From: Bacillus nitratireducens
Lineage (GTDB): Bacteria > Bacillota > Bacilli > Bacillales > Bacillaceae_G
Direction of reading: 5' to 3'
DNA: 64,000 nt
Assembly: GCF_001884135.1 (NCBI RefSeq)
Contig: NZ_MAOC01000098.1
Span: forward strand, 1-64,000
The translations under genes and the position numbers were made by a program. Positions 25,688-35,868 of the stretch are shown here, piece by piece (position 1 is the first letter of the stretch; each line of letters starts with the position of its first letter). The notes below the pieces were generated by a model. The model was given only the letters and a program-made list of their open reading frames with translations, was not told the origin of the DNA and did no database searches.

Positions 25688-27370
25688 TTACGCTAACGCA
25701 GCTGCTTGCTCTTGTTGATCTACAGGAATTACAGCATCTCTTAACGCTTTTTCTAGTTCTGCTGTGTATTTCATTTGCTCTTCTTTGCTCCAGCCTAGTT
25801 TCGCAGCCATGTAGTTGATTACTGCTTCTTTCCACTCATATACCCAGTGGATGTTGAAGAATACAGCGCCTCTACGGCGTACGAAGAAGTCAACTGGTTT
25901 AGCTGTCATTTCGTAATCCATTGCGTATACAAGCGGGATTAGAACGTCTAGCGGCATGTTGTATTCTTTCGCTTCGTCTTTATGTTTTTTCGCTAAGTCG
26001 AATAGTACATCAACGTTAGATCCGTAGAATTTCGCGAATTCCTCAGCTTGTGCTGTCGTTAAACCGTATTTCGTACCTTCGCCTGCTTTTTTCGCAACGA
26101 ATGCTGGGAATCCGTGTGAACCACTTACATGTCCACCAGAGATTGGCATATGTTTCGTGTCACTCTTCTTATATGCACCATGACCTTCTTTTTGTAATAG
26201 ATTCGTTACGTAGTCTACTACCATTTCAGCCATTTTGCGGTATCCTGTTAATTTACCACCTGCGATTGTAATTAAACCAGATTCAGAAGTCCAAATTTCA
26301 TCTTTACGAGAAATTTCAGATGCATTCTTACCTTCTTCATAAATTAACGGACGTACACCAGCCCAGCTTGACTCCACATCTTTTTCTGTAATTTTCACGC
26401 TTGGGAACATGTAGTTAATCGCATTAATGATATATGTGCGATCTTCTGTTGTCATGTGTGGTACAGCTGCGTCTTTATCATAGAACGTATCTGTTGTACC
26501 TACGTACGTTTTTCCTCCGCGCGGAATCGCGAACACCATACGTTTATCTGGTGTATCGAAGTAAATCGCTTGACCTAATGGGAAACGTTTTTGATCAATT
26601 ACTAAGTGAACACCTTTTGATAACTGTAGTACTTTCCCTTTTTTAGAGTTATCTTTTTCACGAAGTGTATCTACCCAAGGACCAGCTGCGTTTACAATTT
26701 TCTTACCGTAAACTTCATACACTTCTCCGTCTAGTAAATCGATTACACGTACACCGCATACTTTTCCATCTTTATATAAGAAACTGTCTACTTTTGCGTA
26801 GTTAACAGCTTTCGCACCGTGTTCAATCGCTTCTTTCATTACTTCAATTGTAAGACGCGCATCATCTGTACGATATTCTACGTAGTAACCGCCGCCTTTT
26901 AATCCCTCTTTTTTTACAAGAGGCTCTTTGTTTAATGTTTCTTCACGGTTAAACATTTTTCTGCGCTCGCTTCGTTTTACGCCCGCTAAGAAGTCGTATA
27001 CACGAAGACCAATTGATGTACTGAATGACCCGAACGTGCCGCCTGTATGGAACGGAAGTAACATCCACTCCGGTGTTGTTACATGGGGACCGTTCTCATA
27101 TACGATCGCACGCTCTTTCCCCACCTCTGCTACCATTTTCACTTCAAGTTGTTTTAAATAACGTAAACCGCCATGTACAAGTTTCGTTGAACGACTTGAT
27201 GTACCTGCTGCAAAGTCCTGCATTTCAAACACAATCGTTGATAAACCGCGTGTTGCCCCATCTAATGCAATACCAGAACCAGTAATACCTCCACCAATTA
27301 CGATCACATCTAACTCTTGTTTATTTACTCCATTTAATACGTCTTTACGTTGTTTACTTGAAAATTTCAT
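25688..27370 (-). CDS. glpD: Aerobic glycerol-3-phosphate dehydrogenase
   Basis: 560 aa. Rossmann FAD-binding motif VIVIGGGITGSGIALDGA (about residues 22-39), then SSRSTKLVHGGLRYL, and the C-terminal DAO domain. It oxidises sn-glycerol 3-phosphate to dihydroxyacetone phosphate at the membrane, feeding quinones. Full length. Its leader has a GlpP-type terminator (27399-27451), so expression requires antitermination. It lies downstream of glpK but with its own leader. Confidence 0.96.
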   Translation of the reverse strand: MKFSSKQRKDVLNGVNKQELDVIVIGGGITGSGIALDGATRGLSTIVFEMQDFAAGTSSRSTKLVHGGLRYLKQLEVKMVAEVGKERAIVYENGPHVTTPEWMLLPFHTGGTFGSFSTSIGLRVYDFLAGVKRSERRKMFNREETLNKEPLVKKEGLKGGGYYVEYRTDDARLTIEVMKEAIEHGAKAVNYAKVDSFLYKDGKVCGVRVIDLLDGEVYEVYGKKIVNAAGPWVDTLREKDNSKKGKVLQLSKGVHLVIDQKRFPLGQAIYFDTPDKRMVFAIPRGGKTYVGTTDTFYDKDAAVPHMTTEDRTYIINAINYMFPSVKITEKDVESSWAGVRPLIYEEGKNASEISRKDEIWTSESGLITIAGGKLTGYRKMAEMVVDYVTNLLQKEGHGAYKKSDTKHMPISGGHVSGSHGFPAFVAKKAGEGTKYGLTTAQAEEFAKFYGSNVDVLFDLAKKHKDEAKEYNMPLDVLIPLVYAMDYEMTAKPVDFFVRRRGAVFFNIHWVYEWKEAVINYMAAKLGWSKEEQMKYTAELEKALRDAVIPVDQQEQAAALA

Positions 27371-27398
27371 GGTAATTCCTCCCTTTGATAACGAAAAA

Positions 27399-27451
27399 AG
27401 AGACCACGAACTCCGCTATAGATTTCGCCTCTATAGCGTGTTGTGGTCTCT
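27399..27451 (-). promoter_or_regulatory. Leader terminator of glpD, likely GlpP antitermination target
   Basis: AGAGACCAC/GTGGTCTCT plus the inner CGCTATAG/CTATAGCG stem form a long hairpin; on the minus strand T6 follows and glpD starts 20 bases later. In Bacillus, GlpP with glycerol-3-phosphate lets polymerase pass such terminators (recalled). Confidence 0.8.
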
Positions 27452-27503
27452 CCAAATCTCCTACCGAATTATTAACTTGTCATCATTATAACACTGTTTA
27501 TGA

Positions 27504-29006
<1,503 letters not shown>

Positions 29007-29828
29007 CTATGCTACTTTTCTACTTTTTGTAGTAGTTCCACTTTTTTTACTTGTCATATAAGAGATTGCTAGTACAATCACAGTTGCAATAATCACATAA
29101 ATAAGTGCTGAATTTTGTTTTCCTTCAAATACAACTTGATGGAATAATCCTGCAAGTGATCCACCTAAAATTGGACCAACTACCGGAATCCATGCATACT
29201 TCCAATTTGAACCGCCTTTTCCTGCAATCGGAAGGAAGAAGTGTGCAATACGCGGACCTAAATCACGAGCCGGGTTGATCGCGTATCCTGTTGTTCCACC
29301 TAATGATAAACCAATACTTACAATTAAGAAACCTACGATAAATGGATTTAATCCATCTGCAAATTTATTTGCTCCAATTGCTAATATACCAAATACTAAA
29401 ACGAATGTTCCAATCATTTCACTTAAAAGGTTTGCAAATGTGTTCGGAATTGCTGGACCTGTTGCAAATACACCTAACTTCGTTCCTGGATCTTCTGTTT
29501 CTTTCCAATGTGGTAAGTAGTGTAAATATACGATAACTGCCCCGATAATTGCCCCAATCATTTGTGCTGCGATATAACCTGGTACGTCACTCCATGGGAA
29601 CGCTCCCTTAAAAGCAAGTCCTATTGTTAAAGCCGGATTCAAATGTGCCCCACTAATTGATCCAACTGCATATGCTGCAACCGCTACCGCTAAGCCCCAG
29701 CCCATTGTAATTACAATCCAACCCGAATCTTTCGCAAACGATTTCTTTAAACTTACACCAGCACAAACGCCGCCACCAAGTACGATTAACAACGCTGTCC
29801 CTATTAATTCCCCTAAAAATGCTGACAT
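29007..29828 (-). CDS. glpF: Glycerol uptake facilitator
   Basis: 273 aa from ATG 29828 (GGAGGG upstream; a TTG at 29843 lacks a ribosome site). Aquaporin fold with six membrane segments and the two NPA-type loops, SGAHLNPALTIGLAF and GYAINPARDLGPR. First gene of glpFK, behind a cre-overlapped promoter and a GlpP-type terminator. It admits glycerol across the membrane. Confidence 0.95.
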   Translation of the reverse strand: MSAFLGELIGTALLIVLGGGVCAGVSLKKSFAKDSGWIVITMGWGLAVAVAAYAVGSISGAHLNPALTIGLAFKGAFPWSDVPGYIAAQMIGAIIGAVIVYLHYLPHWKETEDPGTKLGVFATGPAIPNTFANLLSEMIGTFVLVFGILAIGANKFADGLNPFIVGFLIVSIGLSLGGTTGYAINPARDLGPRIAHFFLPIAGKGGSNWKYAWIPVVGPILGGSLAGLFHQVVFEGKQNSALIYVIIATVIVLAISYMTSKKSGTTTKSRKVA

Positions 29829-29910
29829 AAAATCCCTCCACAATCAATTTAAATGCGTTCAAATGTGATAGAGGTAAAATGAATGGCCATTCGTTTTTTT
29901 CAAAAGAAAA

Positions 29911-29967
29911 AGATCCACAGCTTACATGCTTCTATATAATATATAGAAACAATAAAATGTGGATCTC
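29911..29967 (-). promoter_or_regulatory. Leader terminator of glpFK, likely GlpP target
   Basis: AGATCCACA (29911-29919) pairs with TGTGGATCT (29959-29967) with an inner TTTCTATAT/ATATAGAA stem. On the minus strand TTTTCTTTT follows. It lies between the promoter and glpF. Confidence 0.8.
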
Positions 29968-30002
29968 TTCTTTTCTCCGTCACGTTTATTAACTTGTCTA
30001 TA

Positions 30003-30031
30003 ATGTTAACCTCTAATGAAAGCGGTGTCAA
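30003..30031 (-). promoter_or_regulatory. glpFK promoter with overlapping cre site
   Basis: Minus strand -35 TTGACA (30026-30031), 17-base spacer, -10 TAACAT (30003-30008). The sequence TGAAAGCGGTGTCA (30017-30030) matches the cre consensus TGWAANCGNTNWCA at every position and covers the -35 and spacer, so CcpA should block this promoter when sugar is plentiful. Confidence 0.8.
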
Positions 30032-30052
30032 CAGAATTTTTTCACATTTTCG

Positions 30053-30613
30053 TCACTTTTTTTGGTAATGTTTCCATAGTTCTTTTTTCGATGTCGTAAT
30101 TGCTGTCGCACCAGCATTTAACGCTCTTTCAACGTCCTCGACAGTTCGAATGAAACCACCCGCTAAAATCGGTACACCTGTACGCTCTTTCACTTCAGCG
30201 ATCACATCCGTTAACGCACCAGGAAGCACCTCTATATAATCCGGCTTCGTCTTTTCTAGCAAATTACAGCTCTTTTCCATCGCACTAGAATCAATTAAAA
30301 AGATGCGTTGAATTGAGACGACACCTTTTTGCTTCGCCTTCATAATTACACTCGCCTTTGTCGATAATAACCCATACGGTTTATATTCTTGGCATAAAAA
30401 CTCCGTCGCATGCCCATCACTTTGTAATCCATGGATCAAATCCACATGTAAAAATACTTTTTTATTATGCTGCTTCGCGAGCGACACAACACTCTTCAAT
30501 TGACCGACATGAATATCTAAAATAACAATATATTCATACGAACTATGTAATAGCTTCTCCAAATCTTTAATTTGTCTCACTGCCGGCAAAATCTTTTGCT
30601 CATGAAATTCCAT
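30053..30613 (-). CDS. glpP: Glycerol-3-phosphate-responsive antiterminator GlpP
   Basis: 186 aa. TIM-barrel-like GlpP family: VILDIHVGQLKSVV, FLHVDLIHGLQSDGHA, IDSSAMEKS and GVPILAGGFIRTVEDV. It binds glp leader RNA with glycerol 3-phosphate and prevents termination. It precedes glpFK and glpD, whose leaders both carry matching terminators. Full length. Confidence 0.94.
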   Translation of the reverse strand: MEFHEQKILPAVRQIKDLEKLLHSSYEYIVILDIHVGQLKSVVSLAKQHNKKVFLHVDLIHGLQSDGHATEFLCQEYKPYGLLSTKASVIMKAKQKGVVSIQRIFLIDSSAMEKSCNLLEKTKPDYIEVLPGALTDVIAEVKERTGVPILAGGFIRTVEDVERALNAGATAITTSKKELWKHYQKK

Positions 30614-30703
30614 TCTAAACGTCCCCTTCCTATCTATCCTTTATAGTACACAATTTGGGTGAAAAGAACAGCTAGTGTAGGGGATTTCTTACAAATCTTT
30701 CTC

Positions 30704-31153
30704 TTATCTATATATTTTCTTCAACTTATCAGAAACCGTACCACCTATAATCATTAATAGGAGCGGTAAAAAATTCATTACATATGGTGCATCTGCGACA
30801 ATTGTAATGCTTGCTCCTGCAAACTTATTTAACGCCCATACAACGATTTTTGTAATAAACAAAAATACCCCCAGCATGAATAGACCATCAAAGAACACCT
30901 TCCATTTTGGATACGCTAATTGTTTACTATCTGCAATTACTTTCTGCGTCAACTCTTCATCACTCCTTAGCAGTTCATCAATTGTAATACCGAACAGATC
31001 ACTTAAATGAATAATAATTTCAATGCTCGGATAGTTCTTTCCCGTCTCCCATTTCGAAACAGATTGTCTACTTACATGAATTTTTTCAGCCAAATCATTT
31101 TGCGACCAATTTCTTTTTTCCCTTTCTTCTTTTAAACGCTCACTAAAAATCAT
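30704..31153 (-). CDS. XRE-family regulator with membrane tail
   Basis: 149 aa. N-terminal helix-turn-helix (residues about 5-62) with WSQNDLAEKIHVSRQSVSKW, followed by two hydrophobic segments (about 87-108 and 122-140). Membrane-tethered XRE regulators of this shape are common in Bacilli; targets unknown. Monocistronic. Confidence 0.82.
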   Translation of the reverse strand: MIFSERLKEEREKRNWSQNDLAEKIHVSRQSVSKWETGKNYPSIEIIIHLSDLFGITIDELLRSDEELTQKVIADSKQLAYPKWKVFFDGLFMLGVFLFITKIVVWALNKFAGASITIVADAPYVMNFLPLLLMIIGGTVSDKLKKIYR

Positions 31154-31330
31154 ACTGTGTTTATCACCTCTCTATGTCTAGTATGGTCAAATAAATGATG
31201 AAGAGTAAAGCTAGTTATCGTTGCATAGCCTGTGCAACTTGTGCGTTACAGCTTATAATGGCGCCATTTTGTATTTTATGTCGTGCATATTTTATATGTT
31301 TTTCTTCTATAATAATTTCCCGAACAATAA

Positions 31331-31420
31331 AAAGAAGAGAAACAAAATCCTTTTCTCTTCTTCAAAAGTTTCTATTAAAGTAAAACCGAAAATTTTTCCT
31401 CTGTCATACTGATTACGTCT
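31331..31420 (-). pseudogene. Decayed copy of the yhaL 3' end and its terminator
   Basis: Bases 31331-31381 are almost identical to 31848-31898 (terminator hairpin plus the last yhaL codons), and the following 40 bases are a decayed match to yhaL coding sequence with stops. It lies just after the 31448 gene, as a duplicated tail. Confidence 0.65.
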
Positions 31421-31447
31421 CTTTTTATAAACAGTATTTGGACTTTG

Positions 31448-31678
31448 TTATTTAAGGCATTTCCCCAAATCATCTAAGTTTCTCGTATGATTTAAAATGA
31501 TTACATACTCAACTTCAACTTCTGTTACTACCGTTTCTAAAACTTGATGAATCTCAACATAATCATTTTCATATTCTTTTGCCGAAGCTACAATCTCTTC
31601 TAAGGTTCTTACAAATGTTTCAGCACTCCAGTCTTTTGTTGACAACGCCACATAGGTTTGAATTTTTTTTGTATTCAT
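31448..31678 (-). CDS. Hypothetical protein, 76 aa
   Basis: Start ATG 31678 is favoured by GGAGGAGG about 13 bases upstream; an earlier ATG at 31690 abuts that site. Soluble, alternating strand/helix (TYVALSTKDWSAETFVRTL, VEVEYVIILNHTRNLDDL). Not recognised. It lies between the yhaL-tail duplication and yhaL itself. Confidence 0.55.
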   Translation of the reverse strand: MNTKKIQTYVALSTKDWSAETFVRTLEEIVASAKEYENDYVEIHQVLETVVTEVEVEYVIILNHTRNLDDLGKCLK

Positions 31679-31848
31679 GTTAGTTCTCATCCTCCTCCAA
31701 AAACAATAAAACTATATATTAAATATTTTAAATGTAAAGTATCCCCCAGCAATAATCAATTATCTTTTCATTTAATAAGTCTTCAATTTTAAAATAACAG
31801 CTACTAAACGTAACCTATACTTTTATACAAATATTTCATACAACAAAA

Positions 31849-31881
31849 AAGAAGAGAAACAAAATCCTTTTCTCTTCTTCA
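31849..31881. terminator. Terminator after yhaL
   Basis: AAGAAGAGAAA and TTTCTCTTCTT pair with A6 and T flanks. The same hairpin is duplicated at 31332-31362. Confidence 0.75.
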
Positions 31882-31891
31882 AAAGTTTCTA

Positions 31892-32092
31892 TTAAAGCAA
31901 CACTGAATCCTTATCACTATCCTGATTCCGTTTCTCTCGTTCTTCTTCTAAGCGCTTCATATATACTTCGCCTTCTTTTTCGATAAAATCATTATCCATC
32001 TCTTGCTCTTTTTTTGAAGTATATAAAACCATGTAGCCACTCAATACAATCCCAATGATCACAAGATAAATCCACCATGGTAAAGTTTCCAA
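31892..32092 (-). CDS. yhaL: Sporulation protein YhaL-like
   Basis: 66 aa, TTG start preceded by GGAATGAAGTGA. One N-terminal membrane helix (WWIYLVIIGIVLSGYMVLY) and a charged tail with DFIEKEGEVYMKRLEEERE, which matches YhaL of B. subtilis (recalled). In B. subtilis yhaL lies beside yhaM; here the two are separated by about 8 kb including an accessory island. Confidence 0.8.
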   Translation of the reverse strand: METLPWWIYLVIIGIVLSGYMVLYTSKKEQEMDNDFIEKEGEVYMKRLEEEREKRNQDSDKDSVLL

Positions 32093-32169
32093 ATCACTTC
32101 ATTCCTTTCCTTAGACAAGCCTTATTAGTTTCACTCTATGAGGAAGGAAGTGGATTTATGCTTAAAATT

Positions 32170-33045
32170 TCATTGTGGATTCTCCGCGAAGAACGCTTGT
32201 ACATATTCCATAAACTCGATTGGCTCCTGACGAAACGGTGCGTGGTATCCTTTTTCAATGATATGAAACGTGCTATTTACAAATAGCTGATGATACAGTT
32301 CACCATTTTTCCAAGAGACGCTCTTATCGTGTCGGCCCCATATAATTAAAGTCGGCACCTTAATTTTATCGGCTTCCATCGCAATGCGGCGCTCTCTCAT
32401 TTTTGTAAGCTGATCATAATGCTCTTTATCGTCGCGGCTATTTTTCACTGCATTTTTATTATAATCCGTAATCGCAGTCACAGTTTGTGGGTCCATTGAT
32501 AACTGTGGTAGTTCATGACTTTCCTTTTTCTGGAAAGATTCGATCCCTGTAGAATCCGCTAAAATGAGATGGGTAACCGCGTCTGGATATAGATACGCTA
32601 AATTAAGGGACATCTCTCCCCCCATCGAATGACCAAGTACTGCAAATTGATCATATCCGAGTTTCTTCATTAATTTATAATATAAATTCACTTGCGTGGG
32701 AAACGAATACTGAAAATCAATTGGCTTAGAAGAACGCCCAAATCCTAAAATATCAACAGCGATAATCGTATGATCCTTTACGAGTTCCGGATAAATATCA
32801 CTAAACCCATCTGAAGAACCGCCAAATCCGTGAAGCATAAGTAAGGGCGGTTTCCCCTCACCAAGTTGCTTAAAATAAATCGTCTGCCCATCAATTTGCG
32901 CCATCTTCTCTTTCGTATTGAACTTCATCATAACAGTATCTTTCACTTCTTCAACCTTCGCAATCGGCTTATCAACGAAGTTACATACTACTAATACAAC
33001 AAGAACAATACCGCTAATCATATAAAACTTAAACCGTTTCAACAT
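32170..33045 (-). CDS. Alpha/beta hydrolase, membrane-anchored
   Basis: 291 aa from ATG 33045 (GGAGACGGGA upstream). An N-terminal signal anchor (about residues 8-25) precedes the hydrolase fold: HGFGGSS oxyanion loop, GHSMGG nucleophile elbow (Ser about 137), WGRHDKSV acid, and His in KGYHAPF. Extracellular side or membrane surface is likely. Substrate unknown. Two identical-type inverted repeats lie upstream and probably bind its regulator. Confidence 0.85.
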   Translation of the reverse strand: MLKRFKFYMISGIVLVVLVVCNFVDKPIAKVEEVKDTVMMKFNTKEKMAQIDGQTIYFKQLGEGKPPLLMLHGFGGSSDGFSDIYPELVKDHTIIAVDILGFGRSSKPIDFQYSFPTQVNLYYKLMKKLGYDQFAVLGHSMGGEMSLNLAYLYPDAVTHLILADSTGIESFQKKESHELPQLSMDPQTVTAITDYNKNAVKNSRDDKEHYDQLTKMRERRIAMEADKIKVPTLIIWGRHDKSVSWKNGELYHQLFVNSTFHIIEKGYHAPFRQEPIEFMEYVQAFFAENPQ

Positions 33046-33116
33046 TCCCGTCTCCTTTCTCAAGTTGCTATTTAAAGGTTTTACATTATTTGGTTGTTTT
33101 ATGTTCTCTTTTTGAT

Positions 33117-33200
33117 TGTAACCGATTTAGTTACAATTATATTAAAAAAATATAACTCATTTCTATTAATGATGGTTATTTTGTAACTATTATAGTTACA
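33117..33200. promoter_or_regulatory. Paired TGTAAC-N7-GTTACA operators
   Basis: Two inverted repeats with the same half-sites and the same 7-base spacing lie at 33117-33135 and 33182-33200, 65 bases apart and upstream of the hydrolase gene. Each half-site pair is perfect. The cognate regulator is not known. Confidence 0.65.
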
Positions 33201-33238
33201 TATAAAAAGTAAGTCAATTATTTTATTCTATATAATAA

Positions 33239-33271
33239 AAAGAGCGCTGAACAAACATCAGCACTCTTTTT
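33239..33271 (-). terminator. Terminator overlapping DUF2199 stop
   Basis: AAAAAGAG, GCTGA arms pair with TCAGC, CTCTTTTT around 7 bases; the hairpin includes the last codons of the DUF2199 gene. Confidence 0.75.
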
Positions 33272-33785
33272 CATCATCCTCGTTATTTACACAAAGTTGT
33301 TCCGCTATTTCTTGTACCCGTTCCATCGTTATTCCTTCTCTAAACTCCACTGCTAGAGGATGGTCTGTCGGCTCCAGTTCAATATAGGGACGAATACCAT
33401 CCGCTCTCGGATGAACCATTGTTTTTAAACTTACTGTTTCCAGCTCATATGGTAAATCAGTCGAAAGCCACCCAAACATCGGCTCTAATAATTGTTGCTT
33501 ATCCCAAAATTCATTCACCTTATCAAAATTCGCTTCACTTAATGAAACCCATACACCCCATATGAAATGTTCACCTGTACCAACGATAGGAATTTCAATA
33601 CTCCCTCGCATAAAGAAGTGTTCTCCATCCATCACGCATAAATCATCGTTCATTTCAAATCTATCTTCTCGCTCTTCAGGTTCAGCGTCATAATAATAAA
33701 CAGGAGCCGATGATCCATAGCTCGTTGGAATTTCTTCATGATATGTACCGCAGCATCTACAAGTATACCCATTAATTTTCGTCAT
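33258..33785 (-). CDS. DUF2199 domain protein
   Basis: 175 aa. N-terminal GYTCRCCGTYHEEIP zinc-like Cys motif, then DDLCVMDGEHFFMRGSIEIPI and WGVWVSLSEANF, the DUF2199 pattern. Soluble, unknown function. RBS GGAGG. Monocistronic with its own terminator. Confidence 0.88.
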   Translation of the reverse strand: MTKINGYTCRCCGTYHEEIPTSYGSSAPVYYYDAEPEEREDRFEMNDDLCVMDGEHFFMRGSIEIPIVGTGEHFIWGVWVSLSEANFDKVNEFWDKQQLLEPMFGWLSTDLPYELETVSLKTMVHPRADGIRPYIELEPTDHPLAVEFREGITMERVQEIAEQLCVNNEDDEKEC

Positions 33786-33842
33786 TCTATTCCTCCATCA
33801 GTTTTACATACCTTTTAGCAAAATACTTATAAAGCGAAAACA

Positions 33843-33891
33843 AAAAAAAACAAGCAATTCCAGCGATTCGCTAAAACTACTTGCTCTCCTA
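33843..33891 (-). terminator. Terminator after dioxygenase pair
   Basis: AGCAA and AGCG arms pair with TTGCT and CGCT across an internal loop, followed on the minus strand by T9. Confidence 0.6.
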
Positions 33892-33901
33892 CTTATTATT
33901 T

Positions 33902-34879
33902 TTACTCTTTAATAAATTCCTTCGTACTTCTCACTGTATCAATTGGACGAACTAATTTTTCAATTTCTTCACGTTTTGGCTCTAGGAACGGAGGTAATGA
34001 TAACTTTTCGCCAAGTGTTTCGTATGGCTCATCTCCCATAAATCCTGGGCCATCTGTTGCGAACTCGAATAAAATTTGCGGCGCAACTCTTGCGTATAAT
34101 GACTCAAAGAAGTGGCGATTTACATAACCAGATGAAGGGAGTCCAACTCGGCTTAGTCGCTCAATCCACTCTTCTAATACAGCGCGATCCTCTACGCGGA
34201 ATGCGGCATGATGCACTGTACCAAAACCTTGTTGTGCTTCAGGAAGAACTGTATTATGTTCTACAATGACAGAGGCACCGTTTCCACCTTCACCTACTTC
34301 AAATAAGTAGAACTCTCCTTCTTGAGCAATCTCTTTAAATAATAGAACTTTTTCTAGCACCTCTTTGAAATAACTAAAGTTCGCGATACGAATAAATACA
34401 GGTCCTAAGCCAGTAATTGCATATTCTAATGGAACTGGACCGTTTTGCCACGGTGTACCTGATTCCACACCTTTATCAAGTTCATCTGAGATTAATTGAT
34501 AGTGTTGATCATCAAAATCAACGAAAGAAAGAGTTTTCTTACCAAATTGCTCTTTAATTCCTGTATGTTCCACTTCAAGACGGTCAAAACGTTTCACCCA
34601 ATATGCTAATGCTGCATCAGTTGGAACACGGAATGAAGTTTTTGAAATTTCATTTGTACCGTGCACTCCTTTAGGAACACCTGGGAAGTCAAAGAATGTC
34701 ATATCTGTTCCTGCACTACCTTTATCATCTGCGAAGAATAAATGATACGTTTGAATATCATCTTGGTTTACTGTTTTTTTAACTAAACGCATTCCTAAAA
34801 CATGAGTGAAAAATTCATAGTTCTTTTCTGCACTACTTGTAATTGCTGTAACGTGGTGAATTCCTTTTAATTGGTTCAT
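33902..34879 (-). CDS. Ring-cleaving dioxygenase, MhqO/MhqA type
   Basis: 325 aa. Two vicinal-oxygen-chelate domains. Metal ligands are suggested by IHHVTAITSS (His near 8), VHHAAFRVED (His near 222) and LFEFATDGPGF (Glu near 273). Family members open substituted quinols (recalled). It follows a close paralogue by 44 bases in one operon. An MhqR-like box lies upstream of the pair. Confidence 0.88.
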   Translation of the reverse strand: MNQLKGIHHVTAITSSAEKNYEFFTHVLGMRLVKKTVNQDDIQTYHLFFADDKGSAGTDMTFFDFPGVPKGVHGTNEISKTSFRVPTDAALAYWVKRFDRLEVEHTGIKEQFGKKTLSFVDFDDQHYQLISDELDKGVESGTPWQNGPVPLEYAITGLGPVFIRIANFSYFKEVLEKVLLFKEIAQEGEFYLFEVGEGGNGASVIVEHNTVLPEAQQGFGTVHHAAFRVEDRAVLEEWIERLSRVGLPSSGYVNRHFFESLYARVAPQILFEFATDGPGFMGDEPYETLGEKLSLPPFLEPKREEIEKLVRPIDTVRSTKEFIKE

Positions 34880-34923
34880 TTTATATTCCTCCAGTGGTTT
34901 TAAATTTTATATTTTCTCTTCTA

Positions 34924-35868
34924 TTACTTCTCTTCAATAGGTGCTAATTTCGCTTCAATTTCTGCTCGCTGATCTTCTAAGAACGGCGGTAAATCAAGTT
35001 TTTCTCCTAAATGTTCTACATCGCCATCAACTGTAAATCCTGGTCCATCTGTCGCAATTTCAAATAGGATTCCGTTTGATTCGCGGAAGTATAAGCTTTT
35101 AAAGTAGAAACGGTCGATAATGCCTGAAGAATGGAAACCTTTTTGTATCACCTGTTCTTCCCAATAAGCTAGCTCTGCATCGTTTTTTACACGAATTGCT
35201 AAATGGTGAATGCTACCGCGGCCCGGCTTTTCAGTAGGACCATCTAAATATTTCACAACCATTTCTCCGAAGGCTTCCCCTTTAATAGACTGGAAAACCG
35301 CTTCTTCATCGCTTCGGCTAATCTCTGTATAACCAAATATGTCTGTAAGTGTACTCGCCAGTTTATCAAGCCTACGCACTGTCATTTCCACAGAACCCAT
35401 TCCTTGAATTTGATGCTGTGCAGGAACTTCGGATTTCTCCCACGTTTCCCAGTGCTCTACTTTTTCTCCGTTTGAAACGAGTAACACGAGGCGAAGACCT
35501 TCCGCATCCTCAAATTGCAAAGCAGGACGATTTGCATATGTTGTCATTTCACTATGTTCCACACCAAGTTTCTCAAATCGTTCTTTCCAGTAATGTAAGC
35601 TTTCCTCTGAAGGAACGAGTAATCCGATTCGAGTAATTGCATTTGTACCACGGTATGTTTTCCCTACTAAAGGCATTTCAAAAAATGATAATTCTGTACC
35701 GGGACTTCCTGTTCTATCTCCGTAAAACAAGTGATACATGGACGGATCATCTTGGTTTACTGTCATTTTTACACGACGTAAACCAAGTACATTTTTATAA
35801 AAATGGTTATTCTCACTCGCGTTTTTTGTGACCATTGAAATGTGATGATGCCCTTTAATTTCATACAT
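34924..35868 (-). CDS. Ring-cleaving dioxygenase, MhqO/MhqA type (paralogue)
   Basis: 314 aa. Same two-domain layout with GHHHISMVTKN, IHHLAIRVKND and LFEIATDGPGF supplying the His-His-Glu set. First gene of the pair and about equally distant from its partner across its length, so an old tandem duplication. Likely detoxifies quinone-like compounds, induced through an MhqR-type repressor (inference). Confidence 0.88.
   Translation of the reverse strand: MYEIKGHHHISMVTKNASENNHFYKNVLGLRRVKMTVNQDDPSMYHLFYGDRTGSPGTELSFFEMPLVGKTYRGTNAITRIGLLVPSEESLHYWKERFEKLGVEHSEMTTYANRPALQFEDAEGLRLVLLVSNGEKVEHWETWEKSEVPAQHQIQGMGSVEMTVRRLDKLASTLTDIFGYTEISRSDEEAVFQSIKGEAFGEMVVKYLDGPTEKPGRGSIHHLAIRVKNDAELAYWEEQVIQKGFHSSGIIDRFYFKSLYFRESNGILFEIATDGPGFTVDGDVEHLGEKLDLPPFLEDQRAEIEAKLAPIEEK

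Noticed and set aside
31195-31320. Cysteine-rich plus-strand frame starting MMKSKASYRCIACATCA
   Set aside because: No ribosome site and it runs into the decayed yhaL tail; probably chance.
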